Assembly: GCA_026702615.1 (NCBI GenBank)
Contig: JAPPBY010000009.1
Coordinates: 62,001-126,000 of the forward strand
Direction of reading: 5' to 3'
DNA from: Chloroflexota bacterium
Lineage (GTDB): Bacteria; Chloroflexota; Dehalococcoidia; Tepidiformales; Tepidiformaceae
DNA length: 64,000 nucleotides
How positions within the stretch are numbered: position 1 is the stretch's first letter; each line of letters starts with the position of its first letter. Position numbers and translations under genes: made by a program. Of this stretch, positions 52,367 to 60,227 are shown piece by piece. Under the pieces are notes generated by a model. That model worked only from the letters and a program-made list of their open reading frames with translations, was not told the DNA's origin and made no database searches.

Positions 52367-52831
52367 GTGCGGGCCCTCGTGCAGCGCGTGAGCCGTGCGA
52401 GCGTGCGCGTGGACGGCGAGGTCACTGGCGCCATCGAGAACGGCTTCCTAGTGCTGCTGGGCGTCACCCACGGCGACGACGAAGCGGTTGCGGATGCGCT
52501 CGCGCACAAGGTCGCGGGACTGCGGGTGTTCGAGGATCCGGACGGGAAGATGAACCTCGACTTGGCGGCCGTGGGCGGCGCCATGCTGTGCGTCAGCCAG
52601 TTCACCCTCTACGGGAACGTGCGGAAGGGGCGGCGGCCGTCGTTCACGGAAGCAGCAGAGCCGGAGCTGGCAGAGGCGCTCTACGACCGCTTCTGCGCGG
52701 CGGTCGAGGGGGAGGGGGTGCGGTGCGAACGGGGACGCTTCGGCGCGCACATGGAGGTCGAGAGCGTGAACGACGGGCCCGTCACGCTGTTCATCGATAG
52801 CGCCGACCTGGAGCGCCCGCGCCGCGCTTGA
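52367..52831 (+). CDS. dtd: D-aminoacyl-tRNA deacylase
   Basis: 154 aa, GTG 52367, 6 nt after fmdB. Removes D-amino acids (and Gly from tRNA-Ala) in trans. The two signature motifs are intact: SQFTLYGN near residue 80 and NDGPVTLFID near the C-terminus. It begins RALVQRVSRASVRVDGEVTG, as is usual for DTD1. Together with proS downstream it forms a translation-quality group. Confidence 0.95.
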   Translation: MRALVQRVSRASVRVDGEVTGAIENGFLVLLGVTHGDDEAVADALAHKVAGLRVFEDPDGKMNLDLAAVGGAMLCVSQFTLYGNVRKGRRPSFTEAAEPELAEALYDRFCAAVEGEGVRCERGRFGAHMEVESVNDGPVTLFIDSADLERPRRA

Positions 52832-52861
52832 CCGGAGCGATGGGGCGGGGAGAGTAGGCCT

Positions 52862-54568
52862 ATGACCGTGTCGACGCGGATGAGTCGCTACTTCCTGAAG
52901 ACGCTGCGGGAAGCGCCCGCCGAGGCGGAACTGCCGAGCCACCGGCTGCTGCTGCGCGCGGGGCTGGTAATGCCGCTGGCAGCGGGGCTCTACTGCTTCA
53001 CGCCCCTGGGGTGGCGCGCGATGCGGCGCGTGGAGGAGCTGGTCCGCGAGGAGATGAACCGGGCAGGCGCGCAGGAGCTGCGGCTGCCGGCCCTCCAGCC
53101 GGTCGAGCTGTGGGAGCAGTCGGGACGCAACGAGATCTTCGGGGACGTGCTCTACCGCGTCTCAGACCGGCGGGAGCGGGACTTCGTGCTCGCCCCCACG
53201 CACGAGGAGGCGGTGAGCGCGCTGGCGGCCTCGCAGGTCCAGAGCTACCGCGACCTGCCCGTGACCCTCTACCAGTTCCAGCAGAAGTTCCGGGACGAGC
53301 CCCGTCCTCGCGGCGGGCTGATCCGGCTGCGGGAGTTCTGCATGAAGGACGCCTACAGCTTCGACCCGGACTGGGAGACGCTGGACGAGTCGTACCAGGC
53401 GATGTTCGACGCCTACGCACGCATCTTCGCGCGGGCGGAAGTGCCCGCCGTGCCGGTCGAAGCAGACTCGGGGGCGATCGGGGGGAAGGACAGCCAGGAG
53501 TTCATCTACCTGAACGAGAATGGCGAGGACGAAGTGCTGCTGTGCTCCTCGTGCGGGTACGCCGCGAACGCAGAGAAGGCGACATTCCGGGCGGAACCGC
53601 CGGTCGCGGCCGAGCCTGCACCGGTCGAGCGAGTGAACACGCCGGGGGTGGGCACGATCGCGAGCCTGGCGGCGTTCCTCGGAGTAGAGGAGCGGCAAAC
53701 CGTGAAGGCCGTGTTCTACGCCGCGGACGGCGAGCCGGTGTTCGTCGCCATCCGGGGCGATCTCGAAGTGAATGAGACGAAGCTGCGGAACCTGCTCAAG
53801 GCAGTCGAGCTCGAGCCGATGGACGACGGGGCCGTGGCGCGACACGGGCTCGTGGCGGGGTCCGCCTCACCGGTCGGACTGGAGGGGATGCGGGTGGTGG
53901 CGGACACGAGCGCCACGAAGGCGGTGAACCTGGTCGGCGGGGCGAACGAACCGGACGCGCATCTGCTCAACCTGAATTACGGCCGCGACTGGACGGCGAC
54001 CCTCGTCGACGACATCGCCCTGGCCGAGGCGGGACACCGTTGCCTCAGCTGCGAGGGCACGCTGGACGTGCGGTCGGGGATGGAGCTCGGGCACGTCTTC
54101 AAGCTGGGCTCGACCTACGCCGAGGCCCTCGATGTCCGCTACCTCGACGGCGAGGGCGAGCGGCATCACGCCGTGATGGGCTGCTACGGCATCGGCGTCG
54201 ACCGCCTGCTGGCGGCGGTCCTCGAGGCGAACCACGACGAGGACGGCATCATGTGGCCTGCGACCCTGGCGCCGTTCGACGTACACGTGGTCGTGCTCGG
54301 CGGCGACAAGCCGGAGGTGGAGGCGGCGCTGGGCGAGCTGGAGGCGGCTCTGGAGGCGGCGGGGCTGGAAGCGCTCGTGGACGACCGCGACGAGTCGCCC
54401 GGGGCGAAGTTCAAGGACGCGGATTTGCTGGGAATGCCGATCCGCCTGACCGTGAGTCCGCGCGCGCTCGGGCAGGGCGGCATCGAGGTGCAGGTCCGGG
54501 CCTCGGGCGAGCGTGAGGTCGTGCCGCTGGGGGAGGTCGTGCGGAGGATCCGGGAGCGGGGGGCGTAG
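52862..54568 (+). CDS. proS: prolyl-tRNA synthetase (bacterial type, with editing domain)
   Basis: 568 aa class II synthetase, the E. coli-like length. Motif region RVEELVREEMNRAGAQELRL, ATP-site motif 2 QFQQKFRDEPRPRGGLIRLR, and REFCMKDAYSFDPDWETLDE. The YbaK/INS editing domain lies at about residues 225-380 and the anticodon-binding domain is C-terminal (DVHVVVLGGDKPEVEAALGE). ATG 52862 follows GGGGAGAG. Charges tRNA-Pro in the cytosol. Confidence 0.97.
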   Translation: MTVSTRMSRYFLKTLREAPAEAELPSHRLLLRAGLVMPLAAGLYCFTPLGWRAMRRVEELVREEMNRAGAQELRLPALQPVELWEQSGRNEIFGDVLYRVSDRRERDFVLAPTHEEAVSALAASQVQSYRDLPVTLYQFQQKFRDEPRPRGGLIRLREFCMKDAYSFDPDWETLDESYQAMFDAYARIFARAEVPAVPVEADSGAIGGKDSQEFIYLNENGEDEVLLCSSCGYAANAEKATFRAEPPVAAEPAPVERVNTPGVGTIASLAAFLGVEERQTVKAVFYAADGEPVFVAIRGDLEVNETKLRNLLKAVELEPMDDGAVARHGLVAGSASPVGLEGMRVVADTSATKAVNLVGGANEPDAHLLNLNYGRDWTATLVDDIALAEAGHRCLSCEGTLDVRSGMELGHVFKLGSTYAEALDVRYLDGEGERHHAVMGCYGIGVDRLLAAVLEANHDEDGIMWPATLAPFDVHVVVLGGDKPEVEAALGELEAALEAAGLEALVDDRDESPGAKFKDADLLGMPIRLTVSPRALGQGGIEVQVRASGEREVVPLGEVVRRIRERGA

Positions 54569-54616
54569 GGCGAGGCGCGGGTTTCTTGTGCCTGCCCTGT
54601 CTTGAGCCAGGGAGCG

Positions 54617-54739
54617 TCAGCGTCCGACCTTGCTCGTCAGCCACCACAAGAGCAGGAAGAACGCTCCTGCCAGCAGCGGGATCCCGACCATCAGGAGCAG
54701 GTCCATCTCGCCGAAGTCGCGCATCGCGTAGTCGGGCAT
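54617..54739 (-). CDS. possible 40-aa single-helix membrane protein
   Basis: Starts MPDYAMRDFGEMDLLLMVGI and continues with a hydrophobic helix (PLLAGAFFLLLWWLT) and basic end SKVGR. One membrane span with positive C-terminus. The third codon positions are GC-rich like the neighbours. The ribosome site is weak (GGAGAAGG is 20 nt away). It occupies most of the 300-nt gap between proS and tRNA-Phe, where nothing else is apparent apart from the tRNA promoter. Confidence 0.4.
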   Translation of the reverse strand: MPDYAMRDFGEMDLLLMVGIPLLAGAFFLLLWWLTSKVGR

Positions 54740-54831
54740 GCTGTCGGCCTCGCCGCCTTCTCCGACCTAGATACGAGAATCCCATAGCAGCCGCACAGGG
54801 CACTCGGCCAGGAAGCTGCAGGCTCCGCTCC

Positions 54832-54860
54832 TTGCCCCTGCCGGATGCGGTTCCTACGAT
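54832..54860 (+). promoter_or_regulatory. promoter of tRNA-Phe
   Basis: TTGCCC (54832-54837), 17-nt spacer, TACGAT (54855-54860), with the mature tRNA starting 9 nt later. Confidence 0.6.
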
Positions 54861-54868
54861 GGCCGCAC

Positions 54869-54944
54869 GCTGAGGTAGCTCAGTTGGTAGAGCACTGCGC
54901 TGAAAACGCAGGTGTCCCCAGTTCGATTCTGGGCCTCAGCACCA
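54869..54944 (+). tRNA. tRNA-Phe (anticodon GAA)
   Basis: Acceptor GCTGAGG pairs with CCTCAGC, D arm AGCTCAGTTGGTAGAGC, anticodon loop CTGAAAA with anticodon GAA, T arm GTTCGATTC, and encoded CCA. Confidence 0.97.
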
Positions 54945-54963
54945 CCCCTTCACCCTCACCGCG

Positions 54964-56304
54964 CTACTTCGCAGCCGGCGTCAGCTCCGGCGAGCGGCGG
55001 CCGCGTCGGTCCAGCTCGCCGAACTCGATCTCGGCCTCACGTGTGCTGGTGTCGATGCGGCGCAGGGCGGGGCTGAACAGGAAGAAAAGCACAGCCAGAA
55101 TCATCATGAGGCCGGTAGAGAGAGCAAGGACGATGGGCGCCTCGAACTCCTCGGCCAACCAACTAATGGGGAGTGCGGCAAACGGCGTCAGGCCGAAGGA
55201 CATCATCAGCAGGCTCATCACGCGGCCGCGGACATAGTCGGGAATCAGAACCTGGATGGCCGTGTTGTTCAACACCATAAAGATGGTTACGAAGACATCA
55301 GCGAGCAGGATCAGCGGTAAGGCGATCCAGATGATGGGGCTGTAGCAAAACAGAACAAGCGTGGCGCCAAAGGCGTAGATGCTAGCCATCATGACGCGCA
55401 GGCGTTTGTGCGACTCACCCCCCCAGGCCACCCAGATGGCACCAAGCAGACCGCCGACACCGGCGGCCGCGTTCAGTAGCCCGAGACCGAATTCACCCTT
55501 TTGCCAGACATCAATGGCGAATACGACGAGCAGAACCTGGAACGGCATCGCCAGGAGAGTAGGTACGAGGCCGAAAGCGAGCAGAACGCGTACCGGGGGG
55601 TGCTCCCAGACGTAGCGGAAACCATCGACGATGTCCCCGAAGACGGAGCCACGGTCTTCCATGTCGTCGGGGAAGGAGGGACGAACGCGCAGCATCGCGG
55701 CAAGTCCCACGCCATAGAGCACGAGGGCGACCGCGTAGGTAGGCGTCATGCCCACAAGGGGGATGAGCGCCCCCGCGGCAACGGGCCCCGTGATGCGGGT
55801 GACGTTCATCCCGCCCATCTGGAGGGCCATTGCGTTGCCGAGGCCACCCCTGCCGACAACGTTCGCCACGATGGCCTGGCGGGCCGGCATCATGAAGGGG
55901 AAGAGGACGCCAAGGAAGCAAGTGAGCACGAGGAGATAGGGGAACGTCAACTGGTCGGTCATCAGGAGGAAGAAGACGAGGGCTTCATCAACGAGAACCG
56001 CAGTCTGCACGAGAAGAACAAGCCTGCGGCGATCAATCCGGTCGGCGATGGCGCCACCGAGTGGCGAGACCACAACCATAGGGAGGCCGACGACGAGGTT
56101 CACGATGCCGAGGGCGAAGGCGTTGTTGTTGGTGAGGTCGTAGGCAAGGACGGAGCGGACCAGGAACATCGCCATCATGGCGAACATGAAGGCCATGTTG
56201 CTTATGTAGAGCCAGCGGAACTGGTCGTAGCGGAGCGAGGAGGTCAGCCGGTCCCAGGACGAGTTGTAATGCGCCTCGACCACGTGGACGCCGGAACGGG
56301 ACAC
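54964..56304 (-). CDS. MFS transporter, EntS-like
   Basis: 446 aa from GTG 56304, which has GGAGGG 7 nt upstream; an in-frame GTG at 56322 lies between a TAGAAT box and the expected transcript start and is less likely. Twelve helices. GGAIADRIDRRRLVLLVQT (loop 2), PFMMPARQAIVANVVGRGGL and VRGRVMSLLMMSFGLTP are family features. Related to, but clearly more distant than, the three tandem copies at 29-33 kb. Ligand unknown. Confidence 0.9.
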   Translation of the reverse strand: MSRSGVHVVEAHYNSSWDRLTSSLRYDQFRWLYISNMAFMFAMMAMFLVRSVLAYDLTNNNAFALGIVNLVVGLPMVVVSPLGGAIADRIDRRRLVLLVQTAVLVDEALVFFLLMTDQLTFPYLLVLTCFLGVLFPFMMPARQAIVANVVGRGGLGNAMALQMGGMNVTRITGPVAAGALIPLVGMTPTYAVALVLYGVGLAAMLRVRPSFPDDMEDRGSVFGDIVDGFRYVWEHPPVRVLLAFGLVPTLLAMPFQVLLVVFAIDVWQKGEFGLGLLNAAAGVGGLLGAIWVAWGGESHKRLRVMMASIYAFGATLVLFCYSPIIWIALPLILLADVFVTIFMVLNNTAIQVLIPDYVRGRVMSLLMMSFGLTPFAALPISWLAEEFEAPIVLALSTGLMMILAVLFFLFSPALRRIDTSTREAEIEFGELDRRGRRSPELTPAAK

Positions 56305-56361
56305 AGGTGCGCCCTCCGCCACGATTCTAGCGGCTTGGCCTGGACGGTCGGCGGTGGGAAC

Positions 56362-57159
56362 TTATGTCCAGGTGCCCTTCCAGTCGGGGTCGCGCTTCTC
56401 GGCGAAGGCCCGCGGTCCCTCCACGGAGTCGGGGGACTGGCGGCGGCGGCTCTCCCAAGTGAAGACGGTCTGGGAGGCATCAGGAAGGGCCATCTCGAGC
56501 CCGCGCATGGCCGTCTCCTTGGTGGAACGCACGGAAAGGGGCGCGCAGCTGAGGATGTCGGTGACCCAGCGGTCGACGGCTTCGTCGAGCTCCTCGAGGG
56601 GGACGACCTCGTTCACGAGACCCAGCTCATAGGCGCGCTGGGCAGTCATGTGGCGACCGGTGAGCATGTGGCCCATGACCGCCTTGAGGGGACCCTGGCG
56701 GGGCAGGCGGTGGACGCCGTTGGCCCCGGCGATGAGCCCGACCTTGGGCTCGGTGAGGCCGAAGCGGGCGTGCTCGGCGGCGACGACGATGTCGCAGGCG
56801 AGGGCCATTTCGAATCCACCGCCGAGGGCGTAGCCGTTCACACGGGCGATGATCGGCTTGTAGAGGTTGAAGCGGCTGGTGAGGCCGCCGAAGCCGGTGC
56901 CGGGCCAGCGCACGGCTGGGCGCTCGGAGGCGGGCAGGCGGGACATCTCGGCGGTGAACTTGAGGTCGTTGCCGGCGCTGAAGGCGCGACCGCCCTCACC
57001 GGTGAAGACGGCGACCCAGAGGTCGTCGTCGTTGGCGAAGTCCTCCCAGACCTCATGCAGCTCAAGGTTCGCGTAGACGTGGAGTGAGTTCATCACCTCG
57101 GGACGAGTGATGGTGATGTAGGCGACACGGTCCTTCTTCTCGTAGCTGCAGAACTCCAC
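56362..57159 (-). CDS. enoyl-CoA hydratase/isomerase family protein
   Basis: 265 aa crotonase-fold enzyme. GTG 57159 has GGGAGG 8 nt upstream. Blocks: TRPEVMNSL, AFSAGNDLKF (oxyanion hole), GYALGGGFEMALACDIVVAA, and FGLTEPKVGLIAG. The Glu residues in GGGFE and TEPKVG occupy usual positions near the active site. Members hydrate enoyl-CoA or perform related reactions on CoA thioesters in fatty or aromatic acid degradation. Divergent from a small membrane protein gene. Confidence 0.92.
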   Translation of the reverse strand: MEFCSYEKKDRVAYITITRPEVMNSLHVYANLELHEVWEDFANDDDLWVAVFTGEGGRAFSAGNDLKFTAEMSRLPASERPAVRWPGTGFGGLTSRFNLYKPIIARVNGYALGGGFEMALACDIVVAAEHARFGLTEPKVGLIAGANGVHRLPRQGPLKAVMGHMLTGRHMTAQRAYELGLVNEVVPLEELDEAVDRWVTDILSCAPLSVRSTKETAMRGLEMALPDASQTVFTWESRRRQSPDSVEGPRAFAEKRDPDWKGTWT

Positions 57160-57228
57160 GTTGGCGACCTCCCGAGGTGTGAGTGGCACTCTACCGCCCA
57201 CCGGCCTACTGCGCCGCCACAGCCTCGC

Positions 57229-57241
57229 TAGACTGGACCTC
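57229..57241 (+). promoter_or_regulatory. leaderless-type -10 box
   Basis: TAGACT (57229-57234), 7 nt, then GTG 57242. Confidence 0.5.
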
Positions 57242-57397
57242 GTGTCGTTCCTCATCGGGCTCGTGCTGCTGCCGTTCTTCGTGTGGTCGTGGATCAAGCA
57301 CGACGCCGACGAGGACGCGGCGGCAGCCCTCTCGATCGCGGCCTGGATGGTGATCGGCGTGAGCGCAATAGCGGCCTTCTGGTACGCCTTCGGGTAG
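57242..57397 (+). CDS. small two-helix membrane protein, 51 aa
   Basis: Starts at GTG 57242 as SFLIGLVLLPFFVWSWIKHD (after Met), followed by an acidic hinge ADEDAAAA and a second hydrophobic helix SIAAWMVIGVSAIAAFWYAF. No ribosome site; a TAGACT box 7 nt upstream suggests a leaderless message. No family recognised. It is divergent from the enoyl-CoA hydratase and 51 nt before the methyltransferase. Confidence 0.6.
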   Translation: MSFLIGLVLLPFFVWSWIKHDADEDAAAALSIAAWMVIGVSAIAAFWYAFG

Positions 57398-57448
57398 GGC
57401 AGTCGTACCGCTGGCCCGCTCCCCGGACCCGCGAGAGAATGGGAGCTC

Positions 57449-58471
57449 ATGCCCGCCACGACTGACGATCTCGAGGCCGCAAGGCTGCGCATCTATGCGC
57501 TGCAGGACGGCGCGATGCGCGCGCAGGCGCTCGCCTTCTGTCTGCGCAGCGGCATCTTCGAGCGCCTTTCGAGCGGGCCGTCGACACCGGATGACCTGGG
57601 GCTGGCGCCTCGCGTGGCGCCCGCACTGCTCGCATTCCTGACGAGCCAGGGGCTCGCGGAGCGCGACGAACAGGGGCGCTTCCGGGCGACACCCGCAACC
57701 AACGCGTTCCTGGTGCGGTCGAGTCCGCGGTTCGCGGGGGGACGGTCGCTCCTGTTCCAGGGCTTCCACGAACAGATCGGCCGGCTCGGCGAGGCCCTCG
57801 GGAGCGGGAAAGCGCTGGCAGAGGCCGGGCAAGCGGACCTGTTCGGGGGCTTCGATGACGAGGACCGGCGCTGGTTCGCCGAGGGGATGCTCGCGAACGC
57901 CATCGCGGGGGCGGAGGACCTCCTGTGCGAGGTGGACTTCGCGCCGTTCCGGCGGCTGCTGGATGTAGGCGGCAGCAGCGGCGGCTACGCGCTCTCCCTG
58001 CTGGAGGCTCATCCGTCGCTGGAGGCGACGATCTTCGACCTGCCGGCCATGCGCCCGCTCGCCGAGGAGCGGATAACGGAGCACGGGCTCGGTGGCCGCT
58101 GCGGTTTCGTCGCCGGGTCGTTCTTCGACGACCCGTTGCCACGCGGCCACGACGTGCTGCTGCTGGCGAACATCCTGCACGACTGGGAGACGCCGGAGTG
58201 CCGGCGCATCCTGGCGGCGTGCCACGACGCAATCGAGCAGGAGAGTACGATCGTGGTTGTGGAGCCGATGCTGGCCGAAGACCTCGCGGGGCCCGACCAC
58301 GCGTCCGTCAGTGGCCTGACCATGGCGATGCTGGGAGGAGAGAACCGCACGCAAACCCGTATCGGGGAGCTGCTGGAGGAGGCGGGGTTCGGGGGCGTGT
58401 GGCACTCGGCTATCGGGGAGCAGAACAGCGTGGTGACAGCGCGAAAGCCGGGAGGGAGCAGCTCGTGCTGA
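57449..58471 (+). CDS. SAM-dependent O-methyltransferase (acetylserotonin/hydroxyneurosporene type)
   Basis: 340 aa, ATG 57449 with GGGAG upstream. An N-terminal winged-helix dimerisation region (CLRSGIFERLSSGPSTPDDL) is followed by the SAM-binding motif LLDVGGSSGGYALSLL near residue 171, and NILHDWETPECRRILAA carrying the catalytic His/acid area of this family. Methylates a hydroxyl on a small molecule, often a secondary metabolite. It overlaps the next small membrane gene by 7 nt. Confidence 0.9.
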   Translation: MPATTDDLEAARLRIYALQDGAMRAQALAFCLRSGIFERLSSGPSTPDDLGLAPRVAPALLAFLTSQGLAERDEQGRFRATPATNAFLVRSSPRFAGGRSLLFQGFHEQIGRLGEALGSGKALAEAGQADLFGGFDDEDRRWFAEGMLANAIAGAEDLLCEVDFAPFRRLLDVGGSSGGYALSLLEAHPSLEATIFDLPAMRPLAEERITEHGLGGRCGFVAGSFFDDPLPRGHDVLLLANILHDWETPECRRILAACHDAIEQESTIVVVEPMLAEDLAGPDHASVSGLTMAMLGGENRTQTRIGELLEEAGFGGVWHSAIGEQNSVVTARKPGGSSSC

Positions 58472-58701
58472 AGGCGCCGATTTCACCCTACGTGGTGGCC
58501 GGGCGCATCCTCTCGATTATCGGGATGTCGTTCTTCACGGCCGCGGGCATCCTCTTCTGCATCGGGGGGTTCTGGTTCTGGGGTCTGGGAGCGCTCATCG
58601 GCTTCATCCCCTTCTTCGCGCTCATCGTGGCGGTGGAGCGCTACTCGACCAAACACGGACTGATTGGCCCTGAGCCAGACCCGCCGTTCGACGACGAGTA
58701 G
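58465..58701 (+). CDS. small membrane protein, 78 aa
   Basis: GTG 58465 has GGAGGGAG upstream. Two hydrophobic segments (VVAGRILSIIGMSFFTAAGI and an aromatic-rich FWFWGLGALIGFIPFFALIV), then a hydrophilic tail ending PPFDDE. It overlaps both neighbours, so the methyltransferase, this gene and the lipoprotein gene probably form one operon. No family recognised. Confidence 0.7.
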   Translation: MLKAPISPYVVAGRILSIIGMSFFTAAGILFCIGGFWFWGLGALIGFIPFFALIVAVERYSTKHGLIGPEPDPPFDDE

Positions 58702-59269
58702 GGCGGGAATCGCCCTCGCCGCGCTGGGAATCGTCGCGGTGCTGGCCGCGTGTTCGGGCGACCCGGAACTGCTCGCCGATCGCGCCTGCCAGGAGGAGCA
58801 CCTCCCGAAGGGGCTCGAGCGCCTGACGTTCGGGAACCTGTCCCGCAGCGAGATGGGACGCGAGGTGGGGGCGGCCCCGCTGGAGGCAGCGGGCGTCGAG
58901 GGGGGGTACTTCGCCTACTGGAAGGAGCGTCGCGACCGCCTGGAAAGTGATCCGCCGATCGAGATCGTGTGCCAGGTTGTCGCCTTTAGAGATGGCGGGG
59001 AAGCGTCGCGCTTCGTGGCGGAGCTGCCAGCCAACGCCGACTGGCTGAGCGTCACGGTCGCGGGCATCGCGCTGGCAGAAGGTACGGGCATCGAGGAAGT
59101 GGCGGCGGAGGGGGCGCGGGCATTCCGGCTCGACGAGCCGGACGGGAAGATTCGCCACGCAGTGGCAGTCGCCCGGGACCGGTTCGTGCTGAGCGTGCAC
59201 CTGGGCGGCCCCGAGGGGGCCGTGTCGGTGGAGGCGGCGATCGCGATCCTGGAGACGATGGCGCGGTAG
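58664..59269 (+). CDS. putative lipoprotein, 201 aa
   Basis: TTG 58664 start, overlapping the previous gene by 38 nt. Signal peptide RRSTTSRAGIALAALGIVAV with lipobox LAAC, so probably anchored outside the membrane. The mature part has Cys residues in DRACQEEHLP and EIVCQVVAF and no recognised domain; the C-terminal two thirds look like an alpha/beta fold. The TTG choice is uncertain because the ribosome site is weak. Confidence 0.68.
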   Translation: MALSQTRRSTTSRAGIALAALGIVAVLAACSGDPELLADRACQEEHLPKGLERLTFGNLSRSEMGREVGAAPLEAAGVEGGYFAYWKERRDRLESDPPIEIVCQVVAFRDGGEASRFVAELPANADWLSVTVAGIALAEGTGIEEVAAEGARAFRLDEPDGKIRHAVAVARDRFVLSVHLGGPEGAVSVEAAIAILETMAR

Positions 59270-59280
59270 TCTGGTAGACT

Positions 59281-59304
59281 TGATCGGTCAGAATAACCGG
59301 TCAG
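59281..59304 (+). promoter_or_regulatory. candidate operator of the Phd antitoxin
   Basis: Direct repeat GGTCAG (59286-59291 and 59299-59304) with an overlapping inverted repeat CGGT/ACCG, just before the antitoxin ATG and after a TAGACT box. Phd-type antitoxins repress their own promoters through such sites. Confidence 0.4.
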
Positions 59305-59311
59305 GACAGAC

Positions 59312-59563
59312 ATGCGCGAGATCCAGTCCACAGAGGCCAAGGCCCGTTTCGCCGAACTGCTTCGCCGAGTCGAAAATGGGGAGACGGTCGCCATCACGCG
59401 ACACGGGAAGACCGTCGCCTGCCTGGTTCCCGCTGGCGATCAGGAGCAGGCCGAGCGGGACCGCGCAGTTGAGCGGTTCCTGGAGCTTCGCCGGAGCTGG
59501 GCGCCCACGGGCATGACCGAAGAGGAGATCCTGGCCGCCCGCCACGAGGGCCACCGCATATGA
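59312..59563 (+). CDS. Phd/YefM-type antitoxin (prevent-host-death family)
   Basis: 83 aa, ATG 59312. N-terminal REIQSTEAKARFAELLRRVE, then GETVAITRHGKTVACLVPAG are the Phd DNA-binding dimer pattern, and the tail APTGMTEEEILAARHEGHRI is the toxin-neutralising segment. It is followed by an overlapping 30-codon ORF that shows no PIN toxin sequence, so the cognate toxin seems lost. Confidence 0.88.
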   Translation: MREIQSTEAKARFAELLRRVENGETVAITRHGKTVACLVPAGDQEQAERDRAVERFLELRRSWAPTGMTEEEILAARHEGHRI

Positions 59564-59652
59564 GCGGCACGCGGGGCCTGCTCTTGCGACCTGAGACTGG
59601 ACAGCGGAAGCGCGATGAGCGTACTCTAAACTGGTCAATTTATTCACTTTAG
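59560..59652 (+). pseudogene. 30-codon remnant where a VapC toxin is expected
   Basis: ATG 59560 overlaps the antitoxin stop (ATGA), exactly where a toxin gene would begin, but the frame ends after 30 codons (MSGTRGLLLRPETG and on). It has none of the PIN-domain Asp motifs. Probably what remains after a deletion, or non-coding. Confidence 0.4.
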
Positions 59653-59661
59653 GGTGAGCGT

Positions 59662-60204
59662 TTGCGCAAGATTCCATCAACCGAAGCCAAAGCGAACTTC
59701 GCTGAACTTGTTCGAAGGGCCGAGCACGGAGAATCCGTCGCTATTACTCGGCATGGAAGGGCGGTCGCCCACGTGGTTCCAGCCGACCACCATTTGGCGG
59801 TGGATGCCTTCGTGGTCGCCGACTCGTTCCTTGACCTCGATGCAGAGCTCTATTCTGTCGCGGCGATCGAGCTACTCAGTAGGGGCCGAGCCCGAGGGCT
59901 TGCGCCGCCGAATTGGCAGTCCGAAGTCCGAAGCGCGCTGCTTGAGTTCGCGCGAGATAAGCGACTGCCCGAAGGGGAGACCGTGAAGGGTAACCTTGAT
60001 TTGCTAAGTGACCTACCGATTGACACTGACCAAGAGGAAGACGCGCAGACAGCGATGGACCTGTGTCTCACCCACAACCTGCCCTATCGCAGTGGCCGGT
60101 ATTTGGAGCTAGCCCGCAGGCGTGGCGTACAACTCGCGACACTGGACGCAGACTTGGAGCGCGCCGCCCGTGCCGAGGGTGTGGACGTCTTCCACGCTTA
60201 CTAG
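59662..60204 (+). CDS. Phd antitoxin-PIN toxin fusion, likely inactive
   Basis: 180 aa, TTG 59662 with AGGGTGAG upstream. Residues 1-42 repeat the Phd N-terminus (RKIPSTEAKANFAELVRRAE, ESVAITRHGRAVAHVVPAD). From residue 46 a VapC-like PIN domain follows: FVVADSFLDLD, PPNWQSEVRSALLEFARDKR, YLELARRRGVQLATLDADLE. The YDA motif with the third catalytic Asp is replaced by LPYRSGRYLELA. The neutralising tail of Phd is missing. A deletion fusing antitoxin to toxin is likely. The area is less GC-rich than its neighbours, suggesting transfer. Confidence 0.75.
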   Translation: MRKIPSTEAKANFAELVRRAEHGESVAITRHGRAVAHVVPADHHLAVDAFVVADSFLDLDAELYSVAAIELLSRGRARGLAPPNWQSEVRSALLEFARDKRLPEGETVKGNLDLLSDLPIDTDQEEDAQTAMDLCLTHNLPYRSGRYLELARRRGVQLATLDADLERAARAEGVDVFHAY

Positions 60205-60227
60205 CATTGCGGCCGGGATGACGGGCT

